Part shown: positions 46,258 to 54,167 of the stretch, one piece after another
Position numbering within the stretch: position 1 is the first letter of the stretch
Layout: each line of letters starts with the position of its first letter
Source of the DNA: CAZUZD01 sp964624465
GTDB lineage: Bacteria; Planctomycetota; Planctomycetia; Isosphaerales; Isosphaeraceae
NCBI GenBank assembly: GCA_964624465.1
Contig: CAZUZD010000002.1
Location: 1 to 64,000 of the forward strand
Direction: 5' to 3'
DNA: 64,000 nucleotides
Notes under the pieces: model-generated
The model's input: only the letters and a program-made list of their open reading frames with translations
Told to the model about the DNA's origin: nothing
Databases searched by the model: none
Position numbers and translations under genes: made by a program

Positions 46258-46704
46258 TCAGCCGACCGCCCCCGCGCCACCGCCGGCGGTGCGCAGGACG
46301 CCCAGGATCAGCACGAGCACCAGGCCGATCAGCAACAGCCAGTAAAACAGCCGGTACATGGTCCGCAGGGTGCCGAGCGCCCGCATCAGGTGGCTGATGT
46401 CGCGGCCCTGGGTGGCGGCCACCCCGGCGAACTCGCGGCTGGCCGAGAGCGTCCAGAGGCCCAGGAACATCAGGATCAGGCTGCTGACGTCGATGAGCAC
46501 GATCTGGCTGCGGAACCAGGACACGACCATGAGGGCGGCCCCGAGTCCGCCGACCAGCAGCGCGAAGAACCCGACGAACTGCATCTTGGCCGCGAGGTCG
46601 GCGATCAGCCGCTCGTGCTGCGGCTCGAACTCCCACTGCGGGGCCCCGGGGGCCTCCGAGGGCGCGGGGGCGAGGGCCGGGTCGGGGCCTTGGGCATCGC
46701 TCAT
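46258..46704 (-). CDS. Four-helix membrane protein in the putative nuclease operon
   Basis: A 148-residue membrane protein. After an Ala/Pro-rich N-terminus (~1-22) and the soluble helix QWEFEPQHERLIADLAAKMQ come four hydrophobic segments: FVGFFALLVGGLGAALMVV (about 43-61), IVLIDVSSLILMFLGLW, a short amphipathic link LGTLRTMYRLFYWLLLIG, and GLVLVLILGVL. The third and fourth are close together. No family recognised. It lies 41 bp upstream of the HYExAFE nuclease-like gene on the same strand and 107 bp downstream of the YkgJ-type gene. Confidence 0.7.
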   Translation of the reverse strand: MSDAQGPDPALAPAPSEAPGAPQWEFEPQHERLIADLAAKMQFVGFFALLVGGLGAALMVVSWFRSQIVLIDVSSLILMFLGLWTLSASREFAGVAATQGRDISHLMRALGTLRTMYRLFYWLLLIGLVLVLILGVLRTAGGGAGAVG

Positions 46705-46811
46705 GAGGTGGCAAACTCCCGGGCCGGCCGCCCCGCGCCGGGCGATGGCCCGGGGTCGGAGCGGCGCGCCGCTGAACTGCCGAGATTAGCCGGAGCACCC
46801 CGCGCCCGCAA

Positions 46812-47306
46812 TCAATCGGCCGTCGCCGGCCCGCTCAGGACGACCAGACCCGACGGGGCGCTGTCACCAGGCATCACCGCCACGCGACCGGCCCGCCGAC
46901 GCGCGGGAAGGATCGCCTCGGCGTACTCCCAGATCTGCTCGGGGGTCTCGAACACCTTGTCGAACTGCCAGTCGGTGTCGTACTCGCAGTCGTTCGACGA
47001 GTAGTCGCGGCAGATCTTGGGCCGGTTCAGGTAGATGCCGCACCGGTTGTCGGCCCCCAGGTACTGGCACTGGGTGAAGACGACCAGGTGCCACTTGCCC
47101 GACTCGACGTAGATCAGGGTCAGGCCGTGGGTCAGGTACCACCGGATCGTGTCGTAGTCGTCCCAGGTCGTCGGCGTGTCGATCTCGAGGCAGAAGTAGC
47201 GGCAGCACTTGCCCACGCAGTGGTCACACAGGCAGGAGTCGGCCGGGACCGCCGAGCGCGGCACGAACGGGGCCTTCGGTCGCGGGAATCGGTGCGAGTC
47301 GGTCAC
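46812..47306 (-). CDS. YkgJ-type cysteine-cluster protein
   Basis: A 164-residue protein with the Fe-S/zinc-binding Cys cluster of the YkgJ (CxxCxxxCC) family: CLCDHCVGKCCRYFC at residues 25-39 and a second group FTQCQYLGADNRCGIY, PKICRDY and NDCEYD. Such proteins probably bind a metal and their function is unknown. The GTG at 47306 (MTDSHRFPRP) is chosen since the upstream frame is Arg/Ser-rich; no firm Shine-Dalgarno is seen. A promoter-like element lies at 47361-47390. It may lead the transcript that continues into the 4-TM and HYExAFE genes. Confidence 0.8.
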   Translation of the reverse strand: MTDSHRFPRPKAPFVPRSAVPADSCLCDHCVGKCCRYFCLEIDTPTTWDDYDTIRWYLTHGLTLIYVESGKWHLVVFTQCQYLGADNRCGIYLNRPKICRDYSSNDCEYDTDWQFDKVFETPEQIWEYAEAILPARRRAGRVAVMPGDSAPSGLVVLSGPATAD

Positions 47307-47360
47307 GGTGCGGCGCCCCGGCCTGGGGAGGAGGAACCGTCGGTTCGAGGGACTCGTTCC

Positions 47361-47390
47361 ACGATACCGCGAGCACGCGGCCCGGCTCAA
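47361..47390 (-). promoter_or_regulatory. Candidate promoter of the YkgJ-type gene
   Basis: Minus strand TTGAGC (47385-47390, 4 of 6), 18-nt spacer, TATCGT (47361-47366, 4 of 6), about 55 bp upstream of the GTG at 47306. Confidence 0.45.
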
Positions 47391-47505
47391 CCGCCGTGGT
47401 GTCGCGTCCGCGCCGGGCGGCTCCGATTGCAACGATCCGGGCGCGCACCTGGCCGGACCTGAGGCGCGATCCGCGGCGACCGGTGCCGCCCGGCCGGATC
47501 GGGTC

Positions 47506-48579
47506 TCAGGGACGGTCGCTCTGCACCCGGCGGCTCCGGACGCGTTCGCTCTGGCGGACCAGGAACCGCTGCTCCTCGTCGGTGAGCGCCGAGCGGCCCT
47601 CGCGGTGGAGCTTGTCGAGGATCTCGTCGAGCCGGATGTCCTCGGCCGCCTCGCGCGACTCGCGGCGCTGGCGACGCTGGTCCGACCGCCGCCGTCGCCA
47701 GCGCTCCAGGGCGCTCTCGGGACGGGGACGGACGGTCGGCGCGGCCGACTCCAGGCTGGTGTAACCCTGGGAGAAGTCGTAGCCGAAGACGCCCCCCTCT
47801 TCGAAGTACCCCACATCCTCGAAGAGGCGCAGCTCGACGCGGACCATGATCTCCAGCAGGAGGGCCAGCCCGATCAGGGTCAGGCCGCCGGGCCGGCCCG
47901 TCGGGAGCCAGAGCAGGCCCCAGAGGCCGAGCACGGCGGCGCTGGTGCGGCCGACATAGGGGGCGAAGGTGCTGTCGCGCGACTGCGACGCCAGCACCCC
48001 GCGGAGGACCCGGCCGCCGTCCATCGGCAACGCGGGGATCAGGTTGGCGAGGAACAGCACCCAGTTCAGGTAGCCGAACCATCCGATCAGCCACACCACC
48101 GAGAATGGCAACGCCTCCAGGCCGCCGGTCATCAGGGGCGCCCCGCCCCGGGGGCTGAAGGGGTTCAGCTCCATCCGGGCGTGGCCGATCTGGAGACCGA
48201 TCAACGCGATGAGCGCCATGGCGCCACTGGCCAGCGGGCCGCCCAGGGCGACGAGCACCGCCTCCTGGGTGCGGGCGCCGGTGGCGGTGGTGGGTCCGAC
48301 CAGGCTGCCGAGCGGCCAGAGCCGCACCTCATCGGGCGTCTGGCCGAGCCGCGCCGCCCAGGCCGCGTGGCCCAGCTCGTGCACCACCAGGGCGAGGAGC
48401 ATCAGCCCCAGCCAGACGACGGTCTCGAGCACCGGATGCGCGTGTCCCCGCGACGCCGGCAGGACCGCCGCCTCGAGCAGCCTCAGGCCGATGAACAGGA
48501 GCAGGAACAGGTGGATCCGGACCCGGGTTCCGGCCCAGCGTCCGAGACCAATCGACCACCACGAGAGGGGATCGGACAT
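47506..48579 (-). CDS. Site-2 protease-type M50 metalloprotease
   Basis: A 357-residue membrane zinc protease with HELGH (His67, Glu68, His71) and the third-ligand region NLIPALPMDGGR. TM helices run near 23-45, 53-75, 105-125, 150-180 and 215-245. There are no CBS domains; instead the C-terminal ~110 residues form a charged, Arg/Glu-rich region (RWRRRRSDQRRQRRESREAA) likely cytoplasmic and coiled. The ATG at 48579 (MSDPLSWWSI) gives the family start. Substrate unknown. Divergent from aroB, with its own extended -10 promoter at 48644-48672. Confidence 0.93.
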   Translation of the reverse strand: MSDPLSWWSIGLGRWAGTRVRIHLFLLLFIGLRLLEAAVLPASRGHAHPVLETVVWLGLMLLALVVHELGHAAWAARLGQTPDEVRLWPLGSLVGPTTATGARTQEAVLVALGGPLASGAMALIALIGLQIGHARMELNPFSPRGGAPLMTGGLEALPFSVVWLIGWFGYLNWVLFLANLIPALPMDGGRVLRGVLASQSRDSTFAPYVGRTSAAVLGLWGLLWLPTGRPGGLTLIGLALLLEIMVRVELRLFEDVGYFEEGGVFGYDFSQGYTSLESAAPTVRPRPESALERWRRRRSDQRRQRRESREAAEDIRLDEILDKLHREGRSALTDEEQRFLVRQSERVRSRRVQSDRP

Positions 48580-48643
48580 GATGTCCACCCACGATGGGGA
48601 GGTGCGGGCGTGGTGAAGGGCGGGCGCTCCGTCAGTGGCGTCC

Positions 48644-48672
48644 AGTCTAGCACTCCGCATGCCGACTCACAA
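48644..48672 (-). promoter_or_regulatory. Candidate promoter of the second M50 protease
   Basis: Minus strand TTGTGA (48667-48672), 17-nt spacer, TAGACT (48644-48649) preceded by TGC, an extended -10. The -10 is the same as in the xylA promoter. Leader about 65 nt. Confidence 0.5.
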
Positions 48673-48730
48673 TCTTCACACCCATCGACGGGCCGGGGCC
48701 AACCCGGACGGGAGCCTCGGCGTCAGGCCG

Positions 48731-48760
48731 ATGTCCGGCGCCCGGACTGGCCGTTATAGT
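48731..48760 (+). promoter_or_regulatory. aroB: Candidate aroB promoter
   Basis: ATGTCC (48731-48736), 18-nt spacer, TATAGT (48755-48760, 5 of 6). The -10 is the strongest element; the -35 resembles TTGTCC used elsewhere in this window. Leader about 35 nt. Confidence 0.45.
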
Positions 48761-48800
48761 GAGGCTCGACCCGTTCGAATCCGCCCGACCCGAGACGACC

Positions 48801-49949
48801 ATGGATCGCTCCCAGCCGGCCCGACCGGGGCCCGCACACTCCGCTTCCTCCCTGACGGTCACCGTGCCGCTCGGTCCGCGCACCTACCCGGTCGCCATCA
48901 CCAGCGGCGACCCCTCGGGGTTCGCCCCGTTCGCCAGGTCGGTGCTCGACGCCACCTGGGCCGGCGCCGGCTGCCGCACGGCCCTGGTCGTGACCGACGC
49001 CCACGTTGCCCCGCTGGCCGGCCCGATGGTCGCGGCGCTCGGGACCGTCGGCATCGAGGCCGCGACCGAGGTGATCGCCCCTGGCGAGGGCTCGAAATCG
49101 CTGGCCAGCGCCGAGCGGCTCTATGACCGCCTCATCGCCGTGCGAGCCGACCGCCACTGTGCGGTCGTGGCGGTCGGCGGCGGCGTGGTGGGCGATCTGG
49201 CCGGCTTCGCGGCGGCCACCTTCGCCCGCGGCCTGCCGCTGCTCATGGTGCCGACCACGCTGCTGGCCCAGGTCGACAGCTCGGTCGGCGGCAAGGTGGG
49301 CATCAATCATCCCCGGGCCAAGAACATCATCGGCAGCTTCCACCAGCCGGTCGGTGTCTGGATCGACACCGACGTGCTGGCCACCCTGCCCGACCGCGAG
49401 CTGCGCTGCGGGCTGGCCGAGGTGGTCAAGTACGGGGTCATCCTGGACGCCGGGTTCTTCGACTTCCTCGAGCAGAACGCCGGGGCGATCCTGGCCCGCG
49501 ACCCGGGCGCGATCCGGCACGTCATCGCCCGCAGCTGCGAGCTGAAGGCCGAGGTCGTCTCGCAGGACGAGCGCGAGGAGACCGGCCTGCGGGCCGTCCT
49601 GAACTTCGGGCACACCGTCGGCCACGCGATCGAGGCCGTCGCCGGCTACGGCGGAGCCTACCAGCACGGCGAGGCCGTCGCCGCCGGCATGGTCGCCGAG
49701 TGCCGGATCGCCGAGCGCCTGGGCTGGATCGACGCGGCCCTGACCGATCGCCTGATCGCCCTGCTGGAGCGGTTCGGGCTGCCGACCGCCGCCGGCGGCC
49801 TGGCGCCGGCGGCGCTGCTGGAGGCGATGACCCGCGACAAGAAGAACCGGGGCGGTCGGGTACGGTTCGTGTTGCCCAGACACCTCGGGCTGGTGGAACT
49901 GACCGACGCGGCCGACGCTTCGGTGATCGCGAGCGTCCTGGGTGCTTGA
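48801..49949 (+). CDS. aroB: 3-dehydroquinate synthase
   Basis: A 382-residue NAD-dependent zinc enzyme converting DAHP to 3-dehydroquinate, step two of the shikimate pathway. It shows the core stretch AVGGGVVGDLAGFAAATFAR, TTLLAQVDSSVGGKVGINH, the zinc-binding LNFGHTVGHAIEA and HGEAVAAGM (His and Glu ligands). Its ATG is placed at 48801, since the frame's earlier start would give a Pro/Glu-rich extension; family N-termini begin near LTVTVPLGPRTYPVAI. Precedes dprA by 96 bp; the plus-strand genes here are probably separate or loosely linked units. Confidence 0.96.
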   Translation: MDRSQPARPGPAHSASSLTVTVPLGPRTYPVAITSGDPSGFAPFARSVLDATWAGAGCRTALVVTDAHVAPLAGPMVAALGTVGIEAATEVIAPGEGSKSLASAERLYDRLIAVRADRHCAVVAVGGGVVGDLAGFAAATFARGLPLLMVPTTLLAQVDSSVGGKVGINHPRAKNIIGSFHQPVGVWIDTDVLATLPDRELRCGLAEVVKYGVILDAGFFDFLEQNAGAILARDPGAIRHVIARSCELKAEVVSQDEREETGLRAVLNFGHTVGHAIEAVAGYGGAYQHGEAVAAGMVAECRIAERLGWIDAALTDRLIALLERFGLPTAAGGLAPAALLEAMTRDKKNRGGRVRFVLPRHLGLVELTDAADASVIASVLGA

Positions 49950-50045
49950 CCCGGCCCGCCCCGCGGTCCACGATCCCTTGCGAACCCCGCGCGTCGGGGC
50001 CGTGGCCTGCGCCACGCCCGCCACGCCAGGCCCCGAGGCCGTCCG

Positions 50046-51167
50046 GTGAGCCCGCCCAGCGCCGATGCCCGCCTGATGGACCTGCTCCGCCTGACCCTCG
50101 TCACCGGCGTCGGCCCCCTGACGTACCGCGCCCTCATCGAGCAGTTCGGCTCGCCAGCGAAGGTCCTGCAAGCCAGCGAGTCCGCGCTCCGGCAGGTCGA
50201 CGGCGTCGGGCCCAAGCTGGCGGCCCGCCTGGCCGCTGCGCGGAAGGAGACCGACCCGGAGGTCGAGCTGGCCCTCTGCGGCCAGCACGGCGTCACGCCG
50301 ATCCCCTCCGACGACCCGGGCTATCCCGCCAAGCTCCTGGAGATCCCCGATCCGCCCCCCCTGCTCTACGCCCGCGGCACGCTGGAACCGGTCGACCAGA
50401 TAGCCATCGCCCTGGTTGGCTCGCGCAAGTGCACGGCCTATGGCCAGCGGACCGCCGAGCGGCTGGCCCAGTCGCTGGCGCGGGTGGGCCTGACGGTCGT
50501 CAGCGGCCTGGCCCGGGGCATCGACGCCGCCGCACATCGTGGGGCGATGAAGGCCGGTGGCCGCACCCTGGCCGTGCTCGCCAACGGCCTGTCGGCAATC
50601 TATCCGCCCGAGCACGAGGACCTGGCGGCCGAGGTCAGCGCCTCCGGGGCGGTCCTCAGCGAGATGCCGATGCGGCAGCAGCCGCTGGCCGGGCTGTTCC
50701 CCCAGCGGAACCGGATCATCTCGGGCCTCTGCCTGGGAGTGGTCATCGTCGAGGCCACTCCCAGGAGCGGCTCCCTGCTCACGGCCACGCACGCCATGGA
50801 GCAGAACCGCGAGGTCTTCGCCGTGCCGGGCCCGGTCGATAGCCTGCCGAGCCGAGGCTGCCACCGGCTGATCCGCGACGGGGCCCGAATCGTCGAGTCG
50901 GTCGACGACATCCTCGAGGAGCTCGGGCCGCTGGTGCGCGCGGTCAAGCCGGCCGGGGATGCCGCGCCGATCCGGCACCCGGGCGAGCTGGCGCTCAGCG
51001 AGCAGGAGCGCAGCCTCCTGGGCCAGCTCGACGACCTGCCGCGCGCCATCGACGACCTGATCCGCCAGACCCGCCTGACGGCCTCGCAGGTGATGGCCAC
51101 CCTGAGCGTCCTGGAGATGCGACGGCTGGTCCGCCGCATGCCGGGCAACCAGTTCGTCCGCGTCTGA
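50046..51167 (+). CDS. dprA: DNA-processing protein DprA
   Basis: A 373-residue protein that loads RecA on incoming single-stranded DNA during natural transformation. An N-terminal helix-hairpin-helix (QVDGVGPKLAARLAAARK) is followed by the Rossmann-like DprA core (VGSRKCTAYGQRTAERLAQS, VSGLARGIDAAAHRGAM, LANGLSAIYPPEHEDLAAE, FPQRNRIISGLCLGVVIVEA, PGPVDSLPSRGCHRLIRDGA) and a C-terminal winged-helix (DDLIRQTRLTASQVMATLSVLEMRRLV). The start is GTG 50046. Other competence genes are not in the window. bioF follows 21 bp downstream. Confidence 0.96.
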   Translation: MSPPSADARLMDLLRLTLVTGVGPLTYRALIEQFGSPAKVLQASESALRQVDGVGPKLAARLAAARKETDPEVELALCGQHGVTPIPSDDPGYPAKLLEIPDPPPLLYARGTLEPVDQIAIALVGSRKCTAYGQRTAERLAQSLARVGLTVVSGLARGIDAAAHRGAMKAGGRTLAVLANGLSAIYPPEHEDLAAEVSASGAVLSEMPMRQQPLAGLFPQRNRIISGLCLGVVIVEATPRSGSLLTATHAMEQNREVFAVPGPVDSLPSRGCHRLIRDGARIVESVDDILEELGPLVRAVKPAGDAAPIRHPGELALSEQERSLLGQLDDLPRAIDDLIRQTRLTASQVMATLSVLEMRRLVRRMPGNQFVRV

Positions 51168-51188
51168 TCCCCCGGACTCCGCCCTGCC

Positions 51189-52358
51189 ATGCCCGCCCCC
51201 GACCCGCTCGACTGGCTCGACGCCGACGCCGCCGTCCGCCAGGCGCGGGGACTGGTCCGGGCCCTCCGCGTGCGCGATGCCGGAGACGGGCTCGTCGACT
51301 TCGCTGCGAACAATTACCTGGGTCTGGCCGGCGACCCGAGGCTGGCCGAGGCCGCGCTGCGGGCCGCGACCCGGCACGGCTGGGGCGCAGGCGCCTCGCC
51401 ACTCGTCAGCGGCTGGCACCCGCCGCACCAGGAGCTCGTCGAGGCCCTGGCCCAGTTCGAGGGCACCGAGGCCGTGGCCCTGTTCGCCACCGGCTATGCG
51501 GCCAACCTCGGCACCATCCCCGCTCTGGTCGGTCGCGACGACGCGGTCTACCTCGATCGCCTGAATCACGCCTGCCTGGTCGATGGCGCTCGCCTCTCCG
51601 GCGCCAGCCTGCGGGTGTACCCGCACGGTGATGCCGACCGACTCGACGCCGTCCTGCGGCGGGAGCGATCGCGATTCCGCCGGGTGCTCATCGCCACCGA
51701 CGGCGTCTTCAGCATGGATGGCGACCTCGCCCCGCTGGCCGACCTGGCCGATGTGGCCGACCGACACGGGTCCATGCTCCTGGTGGATGAGGCACACGGC
51801 ACGGGCGTCTTCGGGCCGAATGGCCGGGGGGCGGCCTCGGCCTGCGAGGTGGCCGATCGCGTCCATGTGCGGGTCGGCACGCTGTCGAAGGCCCTCGGTT
51901 CGGTGGGCGGATTCGTGGCCGGGTCCCGACGGCTGATCAACCACCTCGTGAACGTGTCCCGCCCCCTGATCTACTCCACCGCCCTGCCCCCGGCGGCGGC
52001 GGCCGCGGCGCGCGAGGCGCTGCGGATCAGCGTCGCCGAGCCCTGGCGACGGGCCCGGGCGCACGACCTGGGCGAGCGGGTCCGCCAGGCGTTGGGGGCC
52101 CAGGGGTGGACGGTCGTGGCCTCGACGGGACCGATCGTGCCCGTGCTGGTGGGCGCGGCCGATCCGGCGGTGGCTCTGGCCGACCGACTCCGCTCCGCCG
52201 GATTGCACGTGCCGGCGATCCGGCCCCCGACGGTCCCGGCCGGCACGGCCCGGCTGCGGATCAGCCTGGGGGCCGCCCACTCGGACGCCGACGTGGAACG
52301 CCTGCTGGCCGCCCTCGCGGACGCCCCCCGGCCAGGCGGCGAAGTGGCCTGGCCGTGA
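51189..52358 (+). CDS. bioF: 8-amino-7-oxononanoate synthase (BioF-like)
   Basis: A 389-residue alpha-oxoamine synthase using PLP. Lys234 in GTLSKALGSVGGF is the PLP-binding residue and Asp200 in LLVDEAHGTGVFG contacts the pyridine. FAANNYLGLAGDPRL and the substrate loop SPLVSGWHPPHQELVEALA fit the BioF/KBL/ALAS family. It joins pimeloyl-ACP (or -CoA) and alanine. KBL (glycine C-acetyltransferase) is the alternative; bioB elsewhere in this window favours BioF. It overlaps no neighbour; a class V aminotransferase gene follows by 77 bp. Confidence 0.85.
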   Translation: MPAPDPLDWLDADAAVRQARGLVRALRVRDAGDGLVDFAANNYLGLAGDPRLAEAALRAATRHGWGAGASPLVSGWHPPHQELVEALAQFEGTEAVALFATGYAANLGTIPALVGRDDAVYLDRLNHACLVDGARLSGASLRVYPHGDADRLDAVLRRERSRFRRVLIATDGVFSMDGDLAPLADLADVADRHGSMLLVDEAHGTGVFGPNGRGAASACEVADRVHVRVGTLSKALGSVGGFVAGSRRLINHLVNVSRPLIYSTALPPAAAAAAREALRISVAEPWRRARAHDLGERVRQALGAQGWTVVASTGPIVPVLVGAADPAVALADRLRSAGLHVPAIRPPTVPAGTARLRISLGAAHSDADVERLLAALADAPRPGGEVAWP

Positions 52359-52360
52359 TG

Positions 52361-52369
52361 TGCTAGGTT
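52361..52369 (+). promoter_or_regulatory. Extended -10 element upstream of the class V aminotransferase gene
   Basis: TGCTAGGTT lies just after the bioF stop: TGn plus TAGGTT (4 of 6). No clear -35. About 67 bp upstream of the GTG at 52436. Confidence 0.3.
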
Positions 52370-52435
52370 TGCTGGGATGGATCAGGTGAACAGGCCGGCG
52401 GGTCGGCCTCTCGCCCCTCATGCCGAGGACTGCTC

Positions 52436-53575
52436 GTGGGCGTCGACTGGGATGCACTGAGGCGGGCCGAGTTCCCCGTCACCGAGCGCTGGGCGTACTT
52501 CGATCACGCCGCCGTCGCCCCCCTGCCGCGCCGCAGTGGCGACCTCATGCGGCGGTGGGTCGACGAGCAGGAGCGGAACGGCTGCGTGCACTGGGCGGAG
52601 TGGGAGCGTCAGCTCGAGGCCAACCGCCGCGACCTCGCCCGCCTGATCCTCGCCGACTCCGACGAGATCGCGTACGTGACCAGCACAACCCAGGGCATCG
52701 GCCTGATCGCCGAGGGATTCCCCTGGCGGGCGGGCGACAACGTCGTGACGGCCGCCGAGGAGTATCCGTCGAACCTGTACCCCTGGATGAACCTCGCCGA
52801 TCGCGGGGTCTCGCTCCGCCAGGTGCCGAGCCGGGACGGCCGCGTCTGGGTCGAGGATCTGGAGGCGGCGATGGACGCCCGGACCCGGGTGCTCACGATC
52901 AGTCACGTCGAGTGGGCGAGCGGGTTCCGCAACGACCTCGAGGTGCTGGGCGAGGTCTGCCGGCGCCGGGGCGTGGCGCTGTTCGTCGACGCCATCCAGG
53001 GGCTCGGGCCGCTGACGATCGACGTGAGCCGCACCCCGATTGATTTCCTCTGCGCCGACGGGCACAAGTGGCTGCTCGGCCCCGAGGGCGCGGGCCTGCT
53101 CTATGTACGTCGCGACTGGATCGACCGCCTGAGGCCGCTGGGGGTGGGCTGGCACAGCGTGGTGTCGTCGTACAACGACCCCCGCAACGAGTTCCGGCTC
53201 CGGCCTGACGCCAGGCGCTGGGAGGGCGGCTCGTTCAACATGCCGGGGCTCCAGGCCTTCGGCGTGAGTGTCGGTCTGTTCCTGGAGCTGGGCCCGCAGG
53301 TCGTGTCGGACCGGATCCTGGATCGGGCCGATGCCGCGCGCGAGCTGGCCCGGTCGGCGGGCTGGCAGGTCGCCGGCTCGGACCGGCCGGCGGATCGCTC
53401 GGGGATCGTGGCCCTGACCCGCACGGGCACCGATCCCGACGCCTTCGTGCGGCGGGCCCGGTCGCAGGGCGTGGCGCTGGCCTGCCGCCGGGGCCGGGTG
53501 CGGATCAGCCCGCACGTTTACAACGACGCCGACGACCTGGCCCGCCTGGGCGAGGTCTTGCTACAGACCATCTGA
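52436..53575 (+). CDS. Class V aminotransferase-fold protein (cysteine desulfurase-like)
   Basis: A 379-residue PLP enzyme. PLP Lys211 is in DFLCADGHKWLLGPEGAG, Asp185 in ALFVDAIQGLG, and the phosphate-binding T-T-Q-G loop is VTSTTQGIGLIAEG; the start is FPVTERWAYFDHAAVAPLPR. The active Cys expected for SufS near the C-terminus is not obvious (ACRRGRVRISPH occupies that place), so it may be an isopenicillin-N epimerase-like or related lyase rather than a desulfurase. The start is GTG 52436. coaD follows 21 bp downstream, suggesting co-transcription. Confidence 0.82.
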   Translation: MGVDWDALRRAEFPVTERWAYFDHAAVAPLPRRSGDLMRRWVDEQERNGCVHWAEWERQLEANRRDLARLILADSDEIAYVTSTTQGIGLIAEGFPWRAGDNVVTAAEEYPSNLYPWMNLADRGVSLRQVPSRDGRVWVEDLEAAMDARTRVLTISHVEWASGFRNDLEVLGEVCRRRGVALFVDAIQGLGPLTIDVSRTPIDFLCADGHKWLLGPEGAGLLYVRRDWIDRLRPLGVGWHSVVSSYNDPRNEFRLRPDARRWEGGSFNMPGLQAFGVSVGLFLELGPQVVSDRILDRADAARELARSAGWQVAGSDRPADRSGIVALTRTGTDPDAFVRRARSQGVALACRRGRVRISPHVYNDADDLARLGEVLLQTI

Positions 53576-53596
53576 ATCCGGACCCGGACGACTGAC

Positions 53597-54115
53597 ATGA
53601 CCCAGCCCGCCCCCCACGAGCGTACGGCCGTCTTCACCGGGACGTTCGACCCGCTGACGCTGGGCCATCTCGACGTGATCCGCCGTGGCTCGGCGCTCTT
53701 CGACCGCCTGATCGTGGCGATCGGCGTGAACCCGAACAAGCAGATGCTCTTCGACATCGAGGAGCGCGTGCGGCTGGCGAGGCTGGTCGTGGGCCCGTAC
53801 GAGAACGTCACGGTCGAGCCGTTCAACGAGCTGGCCGTGCAGTTCGCGCGGCAGGTCGGGGCCCGGGTGATCCTCCGCGGCGTGCGAACGCTCAGCGACA
53901 TGGAGTACGAGTTCAGCATGTCGCTGACGAACCACCGCCTCGACCCCGGGGTCGAGACGGTGTTCCTGATGGCCGACGGCGAGTACTCGCACGTCTCCAG
54001 CAGCCTGATCAAGCAGGTCGCTCGCTTCGGCGGCGCCGCCTCGCTGGCGCGGTTCGTGCCGCCCGAGCTCGTCGGGCCGATCCTGGAACAGATGCAACAG
54101 CAGCGCGAGGTCTGA
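53597..54115 (+). CDS. coaD: Pantetheine-phosphate adenylyltransferase
   Basis: A 172-residue nucleotidyltransferase making dephospho-CoA from 4'-phosphopantetheine and ATP. The HIGH-like motif is TGTFDPLTLGHLDVI (His24 within it), the Lys in NPNKQMLF and the ILRGVRTLSDMEYEFSMS segment are typical, and the C-terminal EYSHVSSSLIKQVARFG corresponds to the ISSSxxR motif. The length is that of the family. Follows the class V aminotransferase gene by 21 bp and is convergent with mcsB. Confidence 0.96.
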   Translation: MTQPAPHERTAVFTGTFDPLTLGHLDVIRRGSALFDRLIVAIGVNPNKQMLFDIEERVRLARLVVGPYENVTVEPFNELAVQFARQVGARVILRGVRTLSDMEYEFSMSLTNHRLDPGVETVFLMADGEYSHVSSSLIKQVARFGGAASLARFVPPELVGPILEQMQQQREV

Positions 54116-54123
54116 GCCCGAAC

Positions 54124-54138
54124 ACCCGGCGCCCGGGT
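54124..54138. terminator. Short hairpin between coaD and mcsB
   Basis: ACCCGG-(3 nt)-CCGGGT forms a 6-bp stem in the 52-bp gap between convergent genes; outer bases TGAGCC and GGCTCA can extend the fold. No T-run; weak support. Confidence 0.3.
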
Positions 54139-54167
54139 CTGCTCGCGCGGGCGGGCGACCCGGAGGC

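Noticed and set aside
48723..52457. Minus-strand frame of 1244 codons across aroB, dprA and bioF
   Set aside because: The three plus-strand genes are conserved with full motifs; the opposing translation is low-complexity (Gln/Gly/Arg/Val) and has no recognisable domain.
52436..53575. Assigning the class V aminotransferase-fold gene as sufS or iscS
   Set aside because: The loop with the active Cys expected near the C-terminus is not recognisable and no suf/isc genes are adjacent; it is left as desulfurase-like.
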